Shown: piece by piece, positions 1 through 9,042 of the stretch | How the letters are laid out: each line of letters opens with the position of its first letter | Position numbering within the stretch: position 1 is the stretch's first letter | Assembly (NCBI RefSeq): GCF_032397745.1 | Contig: NZ_CP135921.1 | Span: forward strand, 2,542,001-2,606,000 | Direction: 5' to 3' | Source: Bradyrhizobium prioriisuperbiae | GTDB taxonomy: Bacteria > Pseudomonadota > Alphaproteobacteria > Rhizobiales > Xanthobacteraceae | Length of the DNA stretch: 64,000 nt | Program-made: the position numbers and the translations under genes | The notes under the pieces: model-generated | Seen by the model: only the letters and a program-made list of their open reading frames with translations | Database searches by the model: none | What the model was told of the DNA's origin: nothing

Positions 1-1
1 T

Positions 2-2083
2 CGCAGCAAGCGCGGCGTAAGCCTCGGGCTTGGACGGCTGGTGTACTGGGGCGCGGTGCTCGGCCTGTGGGCCGTGATCGGCGTGGTCGGTGTGGTGATC
101 TGGGTCGGCGCGCATCTGCCGTCGATCCAGTCGCTGGAAATTCCGAAACGGCCGCCCACCATCCAGATCGTCGGCGCCGACGGCACGCTGCTGGCGAACC
201 GTGGCGAAATGGCCGGCGCCAATGTCGCGTTGAAAGAGTTGCCGCCCTATCTGCCGAAAGCCTTCATCGCCATCGAGGACCGTCGCTTCTATTCGCATTT
301 CGGCATCGACCCGATGGGCATTGCCCGCGCCGTGGTCGCCAACGTGATGCATCGCGGCGTCTCGCAAGGCGGCTCGACGCTGACCCAGCAGCTCGCCAAG
401 AACCTGTTCCTGACCCAGGAGCGCACCATGCAGCGCAAGCTGCAGGAGGCCGAGCTCGCAATCTGGCTGGAGCGCAAGCACTCCAAGGCGCAAATTCTGG
501 AACTGTATTTGAACCGGGTCTATTTCGGCTCCGGCGCCTACGGTGTCGAGGCCGCGGCGCAGCGCTATTTCGGCAAGTCGGCGCGCAATGTCACCGTCGC
601 GGAAGCCGCGATGCTGGCGGGCCTGGTCAAGTCGCCGTCACGTCTCGCACCAAACCGTAATCCGGAGGGCGCCGAGCGCCGCGCCCAGATCGTCCTCACC
701 GCGATGGCCGATGCCGGCTTCATCACCGAAGCGCAGGCCACCGCCAATATCGGCCATCCGTCTTACGCGGTGAAACCGGTCGGCGCCGGCACCGTCAACT
801 ATGTCGCGGACTGGATCGCCGAAGTGCTCGACGACCTGGTCGGCCAAATCGATCAGGATGTCACGGTCGAGACCTCGATCGATCCGAAGCTGCAAGGCGT
901 TGCCGAAGCCGCCATCATCGACGAACTCGCGGCCAAGAGCGTCAAGTTCAATGTCTCGCAGGGCGCGCTGGTGGCGATGACGCCCGACGGTTCGGTGCGC
1001 GCCATGGTCGGCGGCCGCAACTATGCCGACAGCCAGTACAATCGCGCCGTCACCGCCAAACGGCAGCCGGGCTCCGCCTTCAAGCCGTTTGTTTATCTCA
1101 CTGCGCTCGAGCAGGGCCTGACACCGGAAACGATCCGGCAGGACGCGCCGATCGACGTCAAGGGCTGGAAGCCCGAGAACTACACCCATCAATATTTCGG
1201 CTCGGTGACGCTGACGCAGGCCTTGGCGATGTCGTTGAACACCGTTGCCGTGCGGCTTGGCCTGGAAGTCGGCCCGAAGAACGTGGTGCGCACCGCGCAC
1301 CGGCTCGGCATCTCCTCCAAGCTCGATGCCAATCCCTCGATCGCACTCGGCACCTCCGAGGTCTCGGTGCTGGAGCTGGTTGGAGCCTATGCGCCGTTCG
1401 CTAATGGCGGCAAGGGCATCTCGCCGCATGTCATCAACCGCATCAAGACCACCGAAGGCAAGAAGGTGCTGTATGCCCGGCCGCAGGATCCGCTCAATCA
1501 GGTGATCGAGCCGCGCAATGTCGCGCAGATGAATGCCATGATGCAGGAGACGCTGCTCAGCGGCACCGCGCGCAAGGCGGAGCTCCCGGGATGGCAGGCC
1601 GCCGGCAAAACCGGCACCAGCCAGGATTTCCGCGACGCATGGTTCATCGGCTACACGGCAAATCTCGTCACCGGCGTGTGGCTCGGCAACGACGACAATT
1701 CGCCGACCAAGAAAGCCACCGGCGGCGGCCTCCCCGTCGACGTCTGGACGCGCTTCATGCGCACGGCGCATCAGAACGTGCCGGTGGCGGCGCTGCCGGC
1801 GTCCGATCGCGGCTTCTTCTCGAATCTTGCGACCACGTTCGGCGGCAACTCGCAACCCTCGGGCGGGAATCAGACGCCGCCGCCGAGCAACGTGCAAAGC
1901 GCGTCGCAGAATCCGTATCCCGCGCAATACCCCAATCCGTATCCGCAACAATCAGCCCCGCCGCCGCAGACCTATGGCGGCGGTGGCGGCCGGCCGCAGG
2001 TGGCACAAACCAACGCTCGCCCCGAAGCCTCCGCCGGTCTTGACGGCTGGCTGGTGGATCGGCTGTTTGGCGGACGACGGTAG
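2..2083 (+). CDS. mrcA: Penicillin-binding protein 1A, bifunctional transglycosylase/transpeptidase (5' end outside window)
   Basis: Class A PBP that polymerises and cross-links peptidoglycan in the periplasm. The reading frame is open to base 2, so the true start lies upstream of the window; a GTG at 41 is only an internal possibility. Visible order (numbered from 41): one N-terminal membrane segment; GT51 motifs around residues 78-90 (EDRRFYSHFG, catalytic Glu near 79) and GGSTLTQQ; transpeptidase motifs S345xxK348, S398-L-N400 and K523-TGT. The last 90 residues are Pro/Gln/Asn/Gly rich, with NPYP-type repeats, a disordered tail often seen in rhizobial PBP1A. The gene is convergent with the histidine kinase that follows, with about 30 bases between stops. 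Family assignment is secure; whether it is the mrcA orthologue or another class A paralogue is not. Confidence 0.93.
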   Translation, partial: RSKRGVSLGLGRLVYWGAVLGLWAVIGVVGVVIWVGAHLPSIQSLEIPKRPPTIQIVGADGTLLANRGEMAGANVALKELPPYLPKAFIAIEDRRFYSHFGIDPMGIARAVVANVMHRGVSQGGSTLTQQLAKNLFLTQERTMQRKLQEAELAIWLERKHSKAQILELYLNRVYFGSGAYGVEAAAQRYFGKSARNVTVAEAAMLAGLVKSPSRLAPNRNPEGAERRAQIVLTAMADAGFITEAQATANIGHPSYAVKPVGAGTVNYVADWIAEVLDDLVGQIDQDVTVETSIDPKLQGVAEAAIIDELAAKSVKFNVSQGALVAMTPDGSVRAMVGGRNYADSQYNRAVTAKRQPGSAFKPFVYLTALEQGLTPETIRQDAPIDVKGWKPENYTHQYFGSVTLTQALAMSLNTVAVRLGLEVGPKNVVRTAHRLGISSKLDANPSIALGTSEVSVLELVGAYAPFANGGKGISPHVINRIKTTEGKKVLYARPQDPLNQVIEPRNVAQMNAMMQETLLSGTARKAELPGWQAAGKTGTSQDFRDAWFIGYTANLVTGVWLGNDDNSPTKKATGGGLPVDVWTRFMRTAHQNVPVAALPASDRGFFSNLATTFGGNSQPSGGNQTPPPSNVQSASQNPYPAQYPNPYPQQSAPPPQTYGGGGGRPQVAQTNARPEASAGLDGWLVDRLFGGRR

Positions 2084-2113
2084 CGAATTAACAACCGAGC
2101 CTGATGCTCGTGC

Positions 2114-4267
2114 TCACCCGTTCGCCGCACTCTTCGTCCGCTTGGCGAGATGCGTTTCGATCGCGCGGGCAATGCGGGTGATATTGTAGGGCTTGCGCAG
2201 CACCTCGAAGCCCTCGCGGCGCGCGGCGTTGGCGCTGCTGCTATAGCCGGTGACCAGGATGATCGGCAGCCCGGGAAACTGCGTGCGCACCTGCCGCGCC
2301 ACATCGAGGCCATCCATCTCGCCGGGCATCACGATATCCGACAGCACGATGTCGATACCCTTCACATTGCTCAGCGCCGCCAGCGCATCGACGCCGTTGG
2401 TGACGGTCACCACGGTGTGGCCGATGCGCTCGAGATATTCGCGGGACACCTGCGCCACCTCTTCGCTGTCCTCGACCAGCAGCACCTTGGCTTTGTGTCC
2501 CGAGGACTGAGTCTTGCCGGCGTCGTCAGCCGTGGCGGGCACGGCAGCAAATCCCACGGTGTGGTCGGCCGGCGCCTGGGCGCGTGGAATCACCAACGTC
2601 ACTGTGCTGCCGAGCGACGGCGCGGTGTCGATCGCAACGGTGCCGCCGGACTGCTTGGCAAACCCGTAGACCTGACTAAGGCCGAGCCCGGTGCCTTGCC
2701 CCGGCGGCTTGGTGGTGAAGAACGGCTCGAACACCCGCGCCAGCACCTCGGGCGGAATGCCCTCACCGCTGTCGATGACGCGAAATGCAATAAAGTCCCC
2801 GCTCAGGCCGTCGTATTTCGCATCGCCCGACAGCACGATCGGCACCGCCGACAGCGTCAGTCGCCCGCCGTTCGGCATGGCATCGCGGGCATTGACCGCG
2901 AGGTTGAGCAGCGCAAGTTCGAGTTCGCCGGCATCGACCCTGGCGAAGCAGGACTGCGACGGCATCATCACGTTCAGTGTGATGTCGCCCTTGATGGACC
3001 CGCGCAGCACATCTTCCATCTGGGACAGGAAACGCCCGACATCGACGGTCGCCGGCGTGATCGCCTGCCGGCGCGAGAAGGTCAAAAGATGCCGGATCAG
3101 ATTTTCGCCGCGCTTGGCCGCGGAGGCGATCATGTCCAGCGTCTTGACGCCCTTGGGATCACTGATGTCGCGCCGCAGCCGATCGACACCGCCCATCACC
3201 ACCATCAGCAGATTGTTGAAATCGTGGGCGATGCCGCCAGTCAACTGGCCGACGATCTCCAGACGCTGGGACTGGCGTAGCGCGCCTTCGGCACGTTCGC
3301 GCGCATCCATCTCGGCGTAGAGCGCGCGGGTTCGTCGCAGCGCGAGCCAGCTGATCGCGATCATCAACAGCGTCGCCGGCACGCCGAAGATCATGTGCGT
3401 TCCCATGAACGCCAGCCAGTCGTTGCGGATCGCGCCCTCCGACACGCTGGCCAGCACATAGACCGGATAGCCGCTCAGCCGCCGATAGGCCACGCGCCGC
3501 CACTGCCCATCGAAAGCGGAGGTGCCGACGTAGTATCCCGCCTCGGGCTCTTTCTCGATGTTGTGGACGAAGGCCACCGTAGCCGGCAGCGGGACCGCGT
3601 TCTCGGGCGCCGGATAGCGCACCAGCAATGCGCCATCGGACCGGATCAGGCTCATCGCCGTTCCCTGGGTGGTGACACCAATGATGCGGCTGTAGAAGGA
3701 GTCGAAATAGGACGGCGGCACCGATGCGACGATAACGCCGTCGAACACGCCATTCTCGGTCCGGCGGCGGCGCGCCACATTGAAGGACGGTCGCACCCGT
3801 CCCGGCGCCATCAGCACCTGACCGATGTAGGTGCCGCTGTCGGACGTGGACAGTGTCTTGAAATAATCGAGCTGCGACTGATCCTGCTGCACCGGCGGCG
3901 ACCCCTGCGTCGACACCCGGAGCCAACCGTCGGCCCCCACGATCGCAATCGACTGGATCTGCGGCAGCGCCGTCACGATCTGGCTCAGACGCTGATGCAA
4001 TTGCGGCTCGCGTTTGATCAGCGCCGCGTCGGAGACGCCGTCGGTCATCTGGTCGACCTCGGCAATGGTCCGCTCGATGGTTTCGAGAACCTTGAGCGCG
4101 TGCTCCTGCAGAATGTTGAGATTGGTTTCGAGCCGCTCATCGGCCTGATGCGACGCACTGCGCCACTCCAGCGCCGCAACGTATAAAAACAGCAGCGACG
4201 GCACCACGAAGCACGCGGCAACGGTCAACTTCAGAAAGCGAAGCGGTGCCCTGTCCCGGTTTGGCAT
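2114..4267 (-). CDS. Membrane hybrid sensor histidine kinase with C-terminal receiver domain
   Basis: 717 residues. Order: membrane segment at about 10-32; extracytoplasmic sensor region to about 285 of double-Cache character; second membrane segment at about 290-310; HisKA H-box GGIAHDFNNLL with phospho-accepting His near 348; HATPase_c with DSGEGIPP and GTGLGLSQVYG; then a receiver domain with acidic cluster VEDSEE and the phospho-accepting Asp near 644 in VLSDIVMPG. The HDFNNLL H-box and fused receiver are typical of the hybrid kinases common in Bradyrhizobium relatives. The receiver probably passes phosphate on or tunes the kinase, because there is no DNA-binding output domain and no separate regulator nearby. 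Signal and target are unknown. It is transcribed away from proB. Confidence 0.9.
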   Translation of the reverse strand: MPNRDRAPLRFLKLTVAACFVVPSLLFLYVAALEWRSASHQADERLETNLNILQEHALKVLETIERTIAEVDQMTDGVSDAALIKREPQLHQRLSQIVTALPQIQSIAIVGADGWLRVSTQGSPPVQQDQSQLDYFKTLSTSDSGTYIGQVLMAPGRVRPSFNVARRRRTENGVFDGVIVASVPPSYFDSFYSRIIGVTTQGTAMSLIRSDGALLVRYPAPENAVPLPATVAFVHNIEKEPEAGYYVGTSAFDGQWRRVAYRRLSGYPVYVLASVSEGAIRNDWLAFMGTHMIFGVPATLLMIAISWLALRRTRALYAEMDARERAEGALRQSQRLEIVGQLTGGIAHDFNNLLMVVMGGVDRLRRDISDPKGVKTLDMIASAAKRGENLIRHLLTFSRRQAITPATVDVGRFLSQMEDVLRGSIKGDITLNVMMPSQSCFARVDAGELELALLNLAVNARDAMPNGGRLTLSAVPIVLSGDAKYDGLSGDFIAFRVIDSGEGIPPEVLARVFEPFFTTKPPGQGTGLGLSQVYGFAKQSGGTVAIDTAPSLGSTVTLVIPRAQAPADHTVGFAAVPATADDAGKTQSSGHKAKVLLVEDSEEVAQVSREYLERIGHTVVTVTNGVDALAALSNVKGIDIVLSDIVMPGEMDGLDVARQVRTQFPGLPIILVTGYSSSANAARREGFEVLRKPYNITRIARAIETHLAKRTKSAANG

Positions 4268-4564
4268 TCAGCCCGTACGCGGTTCAACCCGATGATGCGG
4301 GGTCAGGGGCCAGCGTAGAGGAACCCGGGCGCGGCGCAAAGCGCTGTCCCGGCCGGCCGATCAACATTCGATAACCTCTACGTAGTCTGCCGCATCCCGG
4401 GGCATCGCCGGCACCGGATTGTTTGTGGCAACACCGTGTTTTGGTCGACCCGCTGTCCGGTAACCGGCCCTCGCAATTGCCAAAACGGGCTGCGTGTGAC
4501 AGGGATTTGTGCAACCCGGCGAGCCATCGACGCGCCCGCCCGCACCCCCGATCATGCTGCAGAT
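4268..4564. other. Divergent intergenic region, histidine kinase / proB
   Basis: 297 bases that must carry both divergent promoters. The proB frame is open upstream to 4436, but that extension is Arg/Pro/Cys rich, unlike glutamate kinases, and is treated as non-coding. No clear -35/-10 pair or terminator could be picked with confidence. Confidence 0.4.
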
Positions 4565-5698
4565 ATGTCTCGTCCCGAACTCAAGAATTTTCGCCGGATT
4601 GTGGTCAAGGTCGGCTCGTCGCTGCTGATCGATGCGGCCAAAGGCAGCGTTCGCGAAACCTGGCTGGCGGCGCTTGCCGCCGACGTGGCCAAGCTGCACG
4701 GCGAGGGGCGCGACATCATGATCGTCTCCTCCGGTTCGATCGCGCTGGGACGCAGCCGCCTGAAGCTGCCGCGCGGGCCCCTGAAACTGGAAGAGAGCCA
4801 GGCCGCAGCCGCGGTCGGCCAGATCGCGCTGGCGCGCACCTGGTCCGAGGTGTTGGGCCATCACGGCATCGGCAGCGGGCAGATCCTGGTGACCCTGCAG
4901 GACACCGAGGAGCGCCGCCGCTACCTGAACGCGCGCTCCACCATCGGCAAGCTGCTGGAATGGCGCGCCGTGCCGGTGATCAACGAAAACGACACGGTGG
5001 CGACCAACGAGATCCGCTACGGCGACAACGACCGGCTGGCGGCCCGCGTCGCCACCATGGCGAGCGCCGACCTCCTGATCCTGCTGTCGGATATCGACGG
5101 CCTCTACGACGCACCGCCGGGTGCCAATCCCAATGCCAAACTGATCCCGCAGGTCGACAGCATCACCGCCGAGATCGAGGCGATGGCGGGGGCCGCGGAA
5201 TCCGAGCTGTCACGCGGCGGCATGGCCACCAAGATCGAAGCCGCCAAGATCGCCACCACCGCGGGCACCCACATGCTGATCGCCTCCGGCAAGATCGAGC
5301 ATCCGCTGCAAAATATCGCCGACGGCGGCCGCTGCACCTGGTTTCTGACGCCAGCCAACCCCGTCACCGCCCGCAAGCGCTGGATCGCCGGGTCGCTGGA
5401 GCCGAAGGGCACCCTGACCATCGATGCCGGCGCCGTGGCGGCGCTACGCACGGGACGGAGCCTGCTGCCGGCCGGCGTGATCCGGGTCGACGGGCAGTTC
5501 GCCCGCGGCGACGCGGTGATCGTGCGCGACCCCGATACCCATGAAATCGGGCGCGGCCTGGTCGCCTATGACGCCCCCGATGCCGACCGGATCAAGGGCC
5601 GCTCGTCCGCGGATGTGATGGCGATCCTGGGCATTTCCGGACGGTCGGAGATGATCCACCGCGACGACCTGGTGATCGGGCCGAAACACGGTGATTGA
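4565..5698 (+). CDS. proB: Glutamate 5-kinase
   Basis: Phosphorylates L-glutamate to gamma-glutamyl phosphate, the first step of proline synthesis in the cytoplasm. The amino acid kinase domain starts at [13 protein letters not shown] and contains [17 protein letters not shown] and the [12 protein letters not shown] nucleotide/substrate region. A C-terminal PUA domain follows from about residue 280 ([10 protein letters not shown]..., [15 protein letters not shown]). The ATG at 4565 gives 377 residues, the usual size with PUA; the frame is open further upstream but that part has no family similarity. It is followed at 145 bases by proA, the next enzyme of the pathway. Feedback inhibition by proline through the kinase domain is known for the family. 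Confidence 0.96.
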   Translation: MSRPELKNFRRIVVKVGSSLLIDAAKGSVRETWLAALAADVAKLHGEGRDIMIVSSGSIALGRSRLKLPRGPLKLEESQAAAAVGQIALARTWSEVLGHHGIGSGQILVTLQDTEERRRYLNARSTIGKLLEWRAVPVINENDTVATNEIRYGDNDRLAARVATMASADLLILLSDIDGLYDAPPGANPNAKLIPQVDSITAEIEAMAGAAESELSRGGMATKIEAAKIATTAGTHMLIASGKIEHPLQNIADGGRCTWFLTPANPVTARKRWIAGSLEPKGTLTIDAGAVAALRTGRSLLPAGVIRVDGQFARGDAVIVRDPDTHEIGRGLVAYDAPDADRIKGRSSADVMAILGISGRSEMIHRDDLVIGPKHGD

Positions 5699-5843
5699 GC
5701 CATCGCGCGAGCCGGCCTCTGGGCCAATGGCCGATCCGGCCCTATATCGGCCAGTGGGCCCGCATCGCAGCAATGTCGCCTAGTCCCTCGCGATTCCTGA
5801 ATTGGGGTGCTAGAACAGGACCTTATCGAACACCGGACACTCC

Positions 5844-7160
5844 ATGACCGCGTCTCTGAAAGCCGTGCAAACAACCCAGGATCTGAACGCGGGCAGCACG
5901 CAGGATTTGCCGTCGCTAATCGGCGACCTCGCCAAGCGCGCCAAGGCGGCGGCGCGCCAATTGGCGCTGGCGCCGGCGGAACAGAAAAACCGGGCGCTGG
6001 AGGCGATGGAGCGGGCGATCCGCAATTCCGTGCCGGCGATCCTCGCCGCCAATGCGGAGGATGTCGCTGAAGCCCGCGCCAATGGTGCAAGCTCCGCCTT
6101 CATCGACCGACTGGTTCTTACCGAGGCCCGCGTCGCCGGCATGGCCGACGGCATCCGCATCGTGCGCAACATTGCCGATCCCGTCGGCAAAGTGACCGAG
6201 CGCTGGCAGCGTCCCAACGGCATGACCATCGAACGCGTGCGCGTGCCGCTCGGCGTGGTGGCGGTGATTTTCGAGAGCCGGCCCAACGTCACCGCGGACG
6301 CCGGCGTGCTGTGCCTGAAATCCGGCAATGCCGTGATCCTGCGCGGCGGCTCGGAAAGTTTCCGCTCGGGTCAGGCCATTCATCAATGCCTCGTTGCGGG
6401 ACTGCGCGAAGCCGGCCTGCCGGAAGCCGCGATCAGTTTCGTGCCCACCCGCGATCGTGCCGCGGTCGGGCTGCTGCTCAGTGGTCTCGATGGCACCGTC
6501 GACCTGATCGTGCCGCGCGGCGGCAAGAGCCTGGTGGGGCGCGTCGAAGCGGAAGCGCGCGTGCCAGTGTTCGCCCATCTCGAAGGCGTCAATCACGTCT
6601 ACGTCGATCACACCGCAGGCCTCGACATGGCGAAGTCGGTGGTGCTGAACGCCAAGATGCGCCGCACCGGTGTCTGCGGCGCGGCCGAAACGCTGCTGAT
6701 CGAACGCGATGCCGCTGCCACGCACCTCAAGCCGCTGGTCACCATGCTGCTCGATGCCAACTGCGAAGTGCGCGGCGATGCCGACGTGCAACGCGTCGAC
6801 GCGCGGGTCAAACCGGTGACCGAAGAAGACTGGGCGACGGAATACGAGGACGCCATCATTGCCGCGAAGATCGTCGGCAATGTCGACGAAGCGATCGCGC
6901 ATATCGAGCACTATGGCTCGCATCACACCGACGCCATTGTCAGCGAAGACCGCGCCGCCGCGGAAAAATTCCTCATCGAAGTCGATTCCGCCATCGTGCT
7001 TCATAACGCCTCGACGCAGTTCGCTGACGGCGGCGAATTCGGCTTCGGCGCCGAAATCGGCATCGCCACCGGCAAATTCCACGCTCGCGGGCCGGTCGGC
7101 GCCGAGCAGCTGACCAGCTTCAAATATCGCATTCATGGCACGGGGCAGACCCGCCCGTGA
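5844..7160 (+). CDS. proA: Gamma-glutamyl phosphate reductase
   Basis: Reduces gamma-glutamyl phosphate with NADPH to glutamate semialdehyde, which cyclises to pyrroline-5-carboxylate. It belongs to the aldehyde dehydrogenase superfamily. The catalytic Cys is near residue 278 in [13 protein letters not shown]; other landmarks are [27 protein letters not shown] and [18 protein letters not shown]. 438 residues, slightly longer than usual because of about 25 poorly conserved N-terminal residues. Its stop overlaps the GTG start of nadD (GTGA), so the two are translationally coupled and cotranscribed. Confidence 0.97.
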   Translation: MTASLKAVQTTQDLNAGSTQDLPSLIGDLAKRAKAAARQLALAPAEQKNRALEAMERAIRNSVPAILAANAEDVAEARANGASSAFIDRLVLTEARVAGMADGIRIVRNIADPVGKVTERWQRPNGMTIERVRVPLGVVAVIFESRPNVTADAGVLCLKSGNAVILRGGSESFRSGQAIHQCLVAGLREAGLPEAAISFVPTRDRAAVGLLLSGLDGTVDLIVPRGGKSLVGRVEAEARVPVFAHLEGVNHVYVDHTAGLDMAKSVVLNAKMRRTGVCGAAETLLIERDAAATHLKPLVTMLLDANCEVRGDADVQRVDARVKPVTEEDWATEYEDAIIAAKIVGNVDEAIAHIEHYGSHHTDAIVSEDRAAAEKFLIEVDSAIVLHNASTQFADGGEFGFGAEIGIATGKFHARGPVGAEQLTSFKYRIHGTGQTRP

Positions 7161-7900
7161 CCACATCCTCGCAGCGCGCGAGATCCGAGATCGAACGAGC
7201 GTTGCCGCCTTACGCGGACGGCATGCGCATCGGTTTGCTCGGCGGTTCGTTCAACCCGCCACATGCGGCGCATCGCGCCATCAGCCTGTTCACCATGAAG
7301 CGGCTGCGGCTGGATCGCGTCTGGTGGCTGGTGTCGCCAGGCAATCCGTTAAAGGATACCAGCGCGCTGCACGAACTCAGGGAACGTGCTGTCGCAGCAC
7401 AGGCGATGGCCGACGATCCGCGCATCGATGTGACATGTCTCGAAGCTGTCATTGGCACTCGCTACACTGCGGATACCATCGCGTATCTGCGTCGCCGTTG
7501 TGCGGATGTTCGCTTTGTCTGGATCATGGGCGCTGACAACCTTGCGCAGTTCCATCGCTGGAGAAACTGGCAGCTCATTGCTGGCCAGGTCCCGATCGCG
7601 GTGATCGACCGTTCACCCCAAAGTATCCGCGCCCTGGCCTCTCCCGCAGCCCAGGCGCTCGCCCCATATAGAGTTAGCGAGCAAAGCGCCGGACTGCTCG
7701 CAACCCGCCGCGCGCCGGCGTGGGCTTTTCTGACCGGCCTGAAGCTGAATATGTCGTCCACGTCCCTACGGAACCGGGACGGCAGTTGGAAGAGCGACAC
7801 TGCTGATACAAAGACTTGCGATACAAAGACTGGCGACAAAAAGACTGACGCAAAAGACACAGACAACAAAGACGATTCAACCGGACGTTTGGACGATTGA
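7157..7900 (+). CDS. nadD: Nicotinate-nucleotide adenylyltransferase
   Basis: Adenylylates nicotinate mononucleotide to deamido-NAD in NAD synthesis. The nucleotidyltransferase fold shows [14 protein letters not shown] (with the HxxH-type site), [13 protein letters not shown] and the C-terminal MSSTSLRNR, the counterpart of ISSTxIR. The GTG start overlaps proA by four bases. The enzyme core ends near residue 212. It is followed by about 35 Asp/Lys/Thr residues encoded by a 15-bp tandem repeat, which makes the protein 247 residues instead of the usual 190-215. The tail has no recognised function and may be neutral. It lies upstream of rsfS, as in many alphaproteobacteria. Confidence 0.95.
   Translation: MTTSSQRARSEIERALPPYADGMRIGLLGGSFNPPHAAHRAISLFTMKRLRLDRVWWLVSPGNPLKDTSALHELRERAVAAQAMADDPRIDVTCLEAVIGTRYTADTIAYLRRRCADVRFVWIMGADNLAQFHRWRNWQLIAGQVPIAVIDRSPQSIRALASPAAQALAPYRVSEQSAGLLATRRAPAWAFLTGLKLNMSSTSLRNRDGSWKSDTADTKTCDTKTGDKKTDAKDTDNKDDSTGRLDD
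7805..7879 (+). repeat. 15-bp tandem repeat in the nadD 3' coding end
   Basis: Five consecutive 15-bp units beginning at 7805, 7820, 7835, 7850 and 7865. The first two differ at one base (GATACAAAGACTTGC and GATACAAAGACTGGC); later units are increasingly diverged. They encode pentapeptides of the DTKTC / DTKTG / DKKTD / AKDTD type and form the extra hydrophilic tail of NadD. Confidence 0.9.
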
Positions 7901-7993
7901 AACCATTAACTCAACCTGCGTAATATGGTCATCGGGCGCCAGGATTCGGCGCTCGCGATACAGTGAAAGGAATGGTCCCTGACCACATCTGTA

Positions 7994-8389
7994 TTGTCCC
8001 GGGCTTCAGAACAAGCTGTGCCCGTTGCGGTCCTGAAGGCGCGACCAGACGCCGACGAGACCTTGAACCTGATCCTCTCCCGTCTCGAAGACATGAAGGC
8101 GGAAGAGACGGTCACCATCGACCTTCGCGGCAAATCCTCCCTCTCCGATTACATGATCGTGACCTCGGGCCGGGCCAACCGGCACGTCGGCGCGATCGCG
8201 GAGAACGTGATGAAGGGCCTCAGCGAAGTCGGCATCAAAAGCGTCCATGTCGAAGGCATGCAAAACTCCGACTGGGTGCTGATCGATTCCGGTGATGTGA
8301 TCGTTCACGTGTTCAGACCGGAAGTCCGCGAATTCTACAATCTCGAGAAGATGTGGACCGCGGGCGAGAAGGCGGCGCGCAAGAGCTAG
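7994..8389 (+). CDS. rsfS: Ribosomal silencing factor RsfS
   Basis: Binds ribosomal protein uL14 on the 50S subunit and blocks subunit joining when growth slows. The protein has the RsfS/Iojap core: LEDMKAEETVTIDLRGKSS, SDYMIVTSGRANRHV, VEGMQNSDWVLIDSGDVIVHVF and a C-terminal EFYNLEKMW. 131 residues from the TTG at 7994. The frame stays open upstream and a CTG at 7979 would add LTTSV, so the start is uncertain. It lies 93 bases after nadD and upstream of rlmH, the usual order in the group, and is probably in the same transcript. Confidence 0.94.
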   Translation: MSRASEQAVPVAVLKARPDADETLNLILSRLEDMKAEETVTIDLRGKSSLSDYMIVTSGRANRHVGAIAENVMKGLSEVGIKSVHVEGMQNSDWVLIDSGDVIVHVFRPEVREFYNLEKMWTAGEKAARKS

Positions 8390-8390
8390 G

Positions 8391-8435
8391 TTTTGTAGAG
8401 CCAAGTCTTGTAGAGCCAAGTCTTGTAGCGCCAAG
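8391..8435 (+). repeat. 15-bp tandem repeat after rsfS
   Basis: Three near-perfect 15-bp units (8391-8405, 8406-8420, 8421-8435; consensus TCTTGTAGAGCCAAG) start one base after the rsfS stop codon. On the other strand the unit contains TCTACAAGA, resembling the TACAAAGACTTG core of the repeat in nadD. No coding role. Confidence 0.9.
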
Positions 8436-8526
8436 TGCTGCCGGACGTCCCCTCGATGACGGCGTGAGTGATTTTGTGTCTGCTTGCCTCTTTGCAGATC
8501 GGGTCGCTCGCGGATAATCATCGGGG

Positions 8527-9009
8527 ATGCGGATTCTCGTCGTCTCCATCGGCCGTCTGAAGCAGGGTCCGGAACGTGAGCTTGCGGACCGGTATCGCGA
8601 GCGCTTCAACGACGCCGGACGAAAGCTCGGCTTTCGCGGCCTCGACATCCATGAAATTCCGGAAAGCCGGGCCCGCGACACAGCCACCCGGATCGCCGAG
8701 GAAGCTGCGGCGATCCAGGCCGCGACACCCGACAGATCCACCCTGGTGGCGCTCGACGAGCGCGGCAAAAGCATTGAAAGTTCCGCATTTGCCCGCCATT
8801 TGGGCAGCTGGCGCGACGCCCAGGCCGCAAATACCGTTTTCATGATTGGCGGCGCGGACGGACTTTCGCCTGAATTGCGGCGCAAGGCTGATTTGACGAT
8901 CGCATTCGGGGCGGCAACATGGCCGCATCAGATGGTGCGGGTCATGCTGCTGGAACAGATTTATCGGGCCGCGACGATTCTGGCAGGGCACCCCTACCAT
9001 CGCGCGTGA
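8527..9009 (+). CDS. rlmH: 23S rRNA pseudouridine1915 N3-methyltransferase
   Basis: SPOUT-class methyltransferase that methylates pseudouridine 1915 in helix 69 of 23S rRNA, using S-adenosylmethionine on the assembled 70S ribosome. Shows MRILVVSIGRLK at the N-terminus, the knot motif VFMIGGADGLSPEL, and the C-terminal WPHQMVRVMLLEQIYRA ending in HPYH. 160 residues, normal for the family. It is separated from rsfS by 137 bases that hold the 15-bp repeat. Confidence 0.97.
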   Translation: MRILVVSIGRLKQGPERELADRYRERFNDAGRKLGFRGLDIHEIPESRARDTATRIAEEAAAIQAATPDRSTLVALDERGKSIESSAFARHLGSWRDAQAANTVFMIGGADGLSPELRRKADLTIAFGAATWPHQMVRVMLLEQIYRAATILAGHPYHRA

Positions 9010-9042
9010 CAGACGATAGATAGTTCAAGATTACTTGCCAGA

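Noticed and set aside
638..1951. 437-codon open frame antisense to the PBP1A gene
   Set aside because: Shadow frame caused by high GC; Arg/His/Gly-rich with no domain, fully opposite a well-supported gene.
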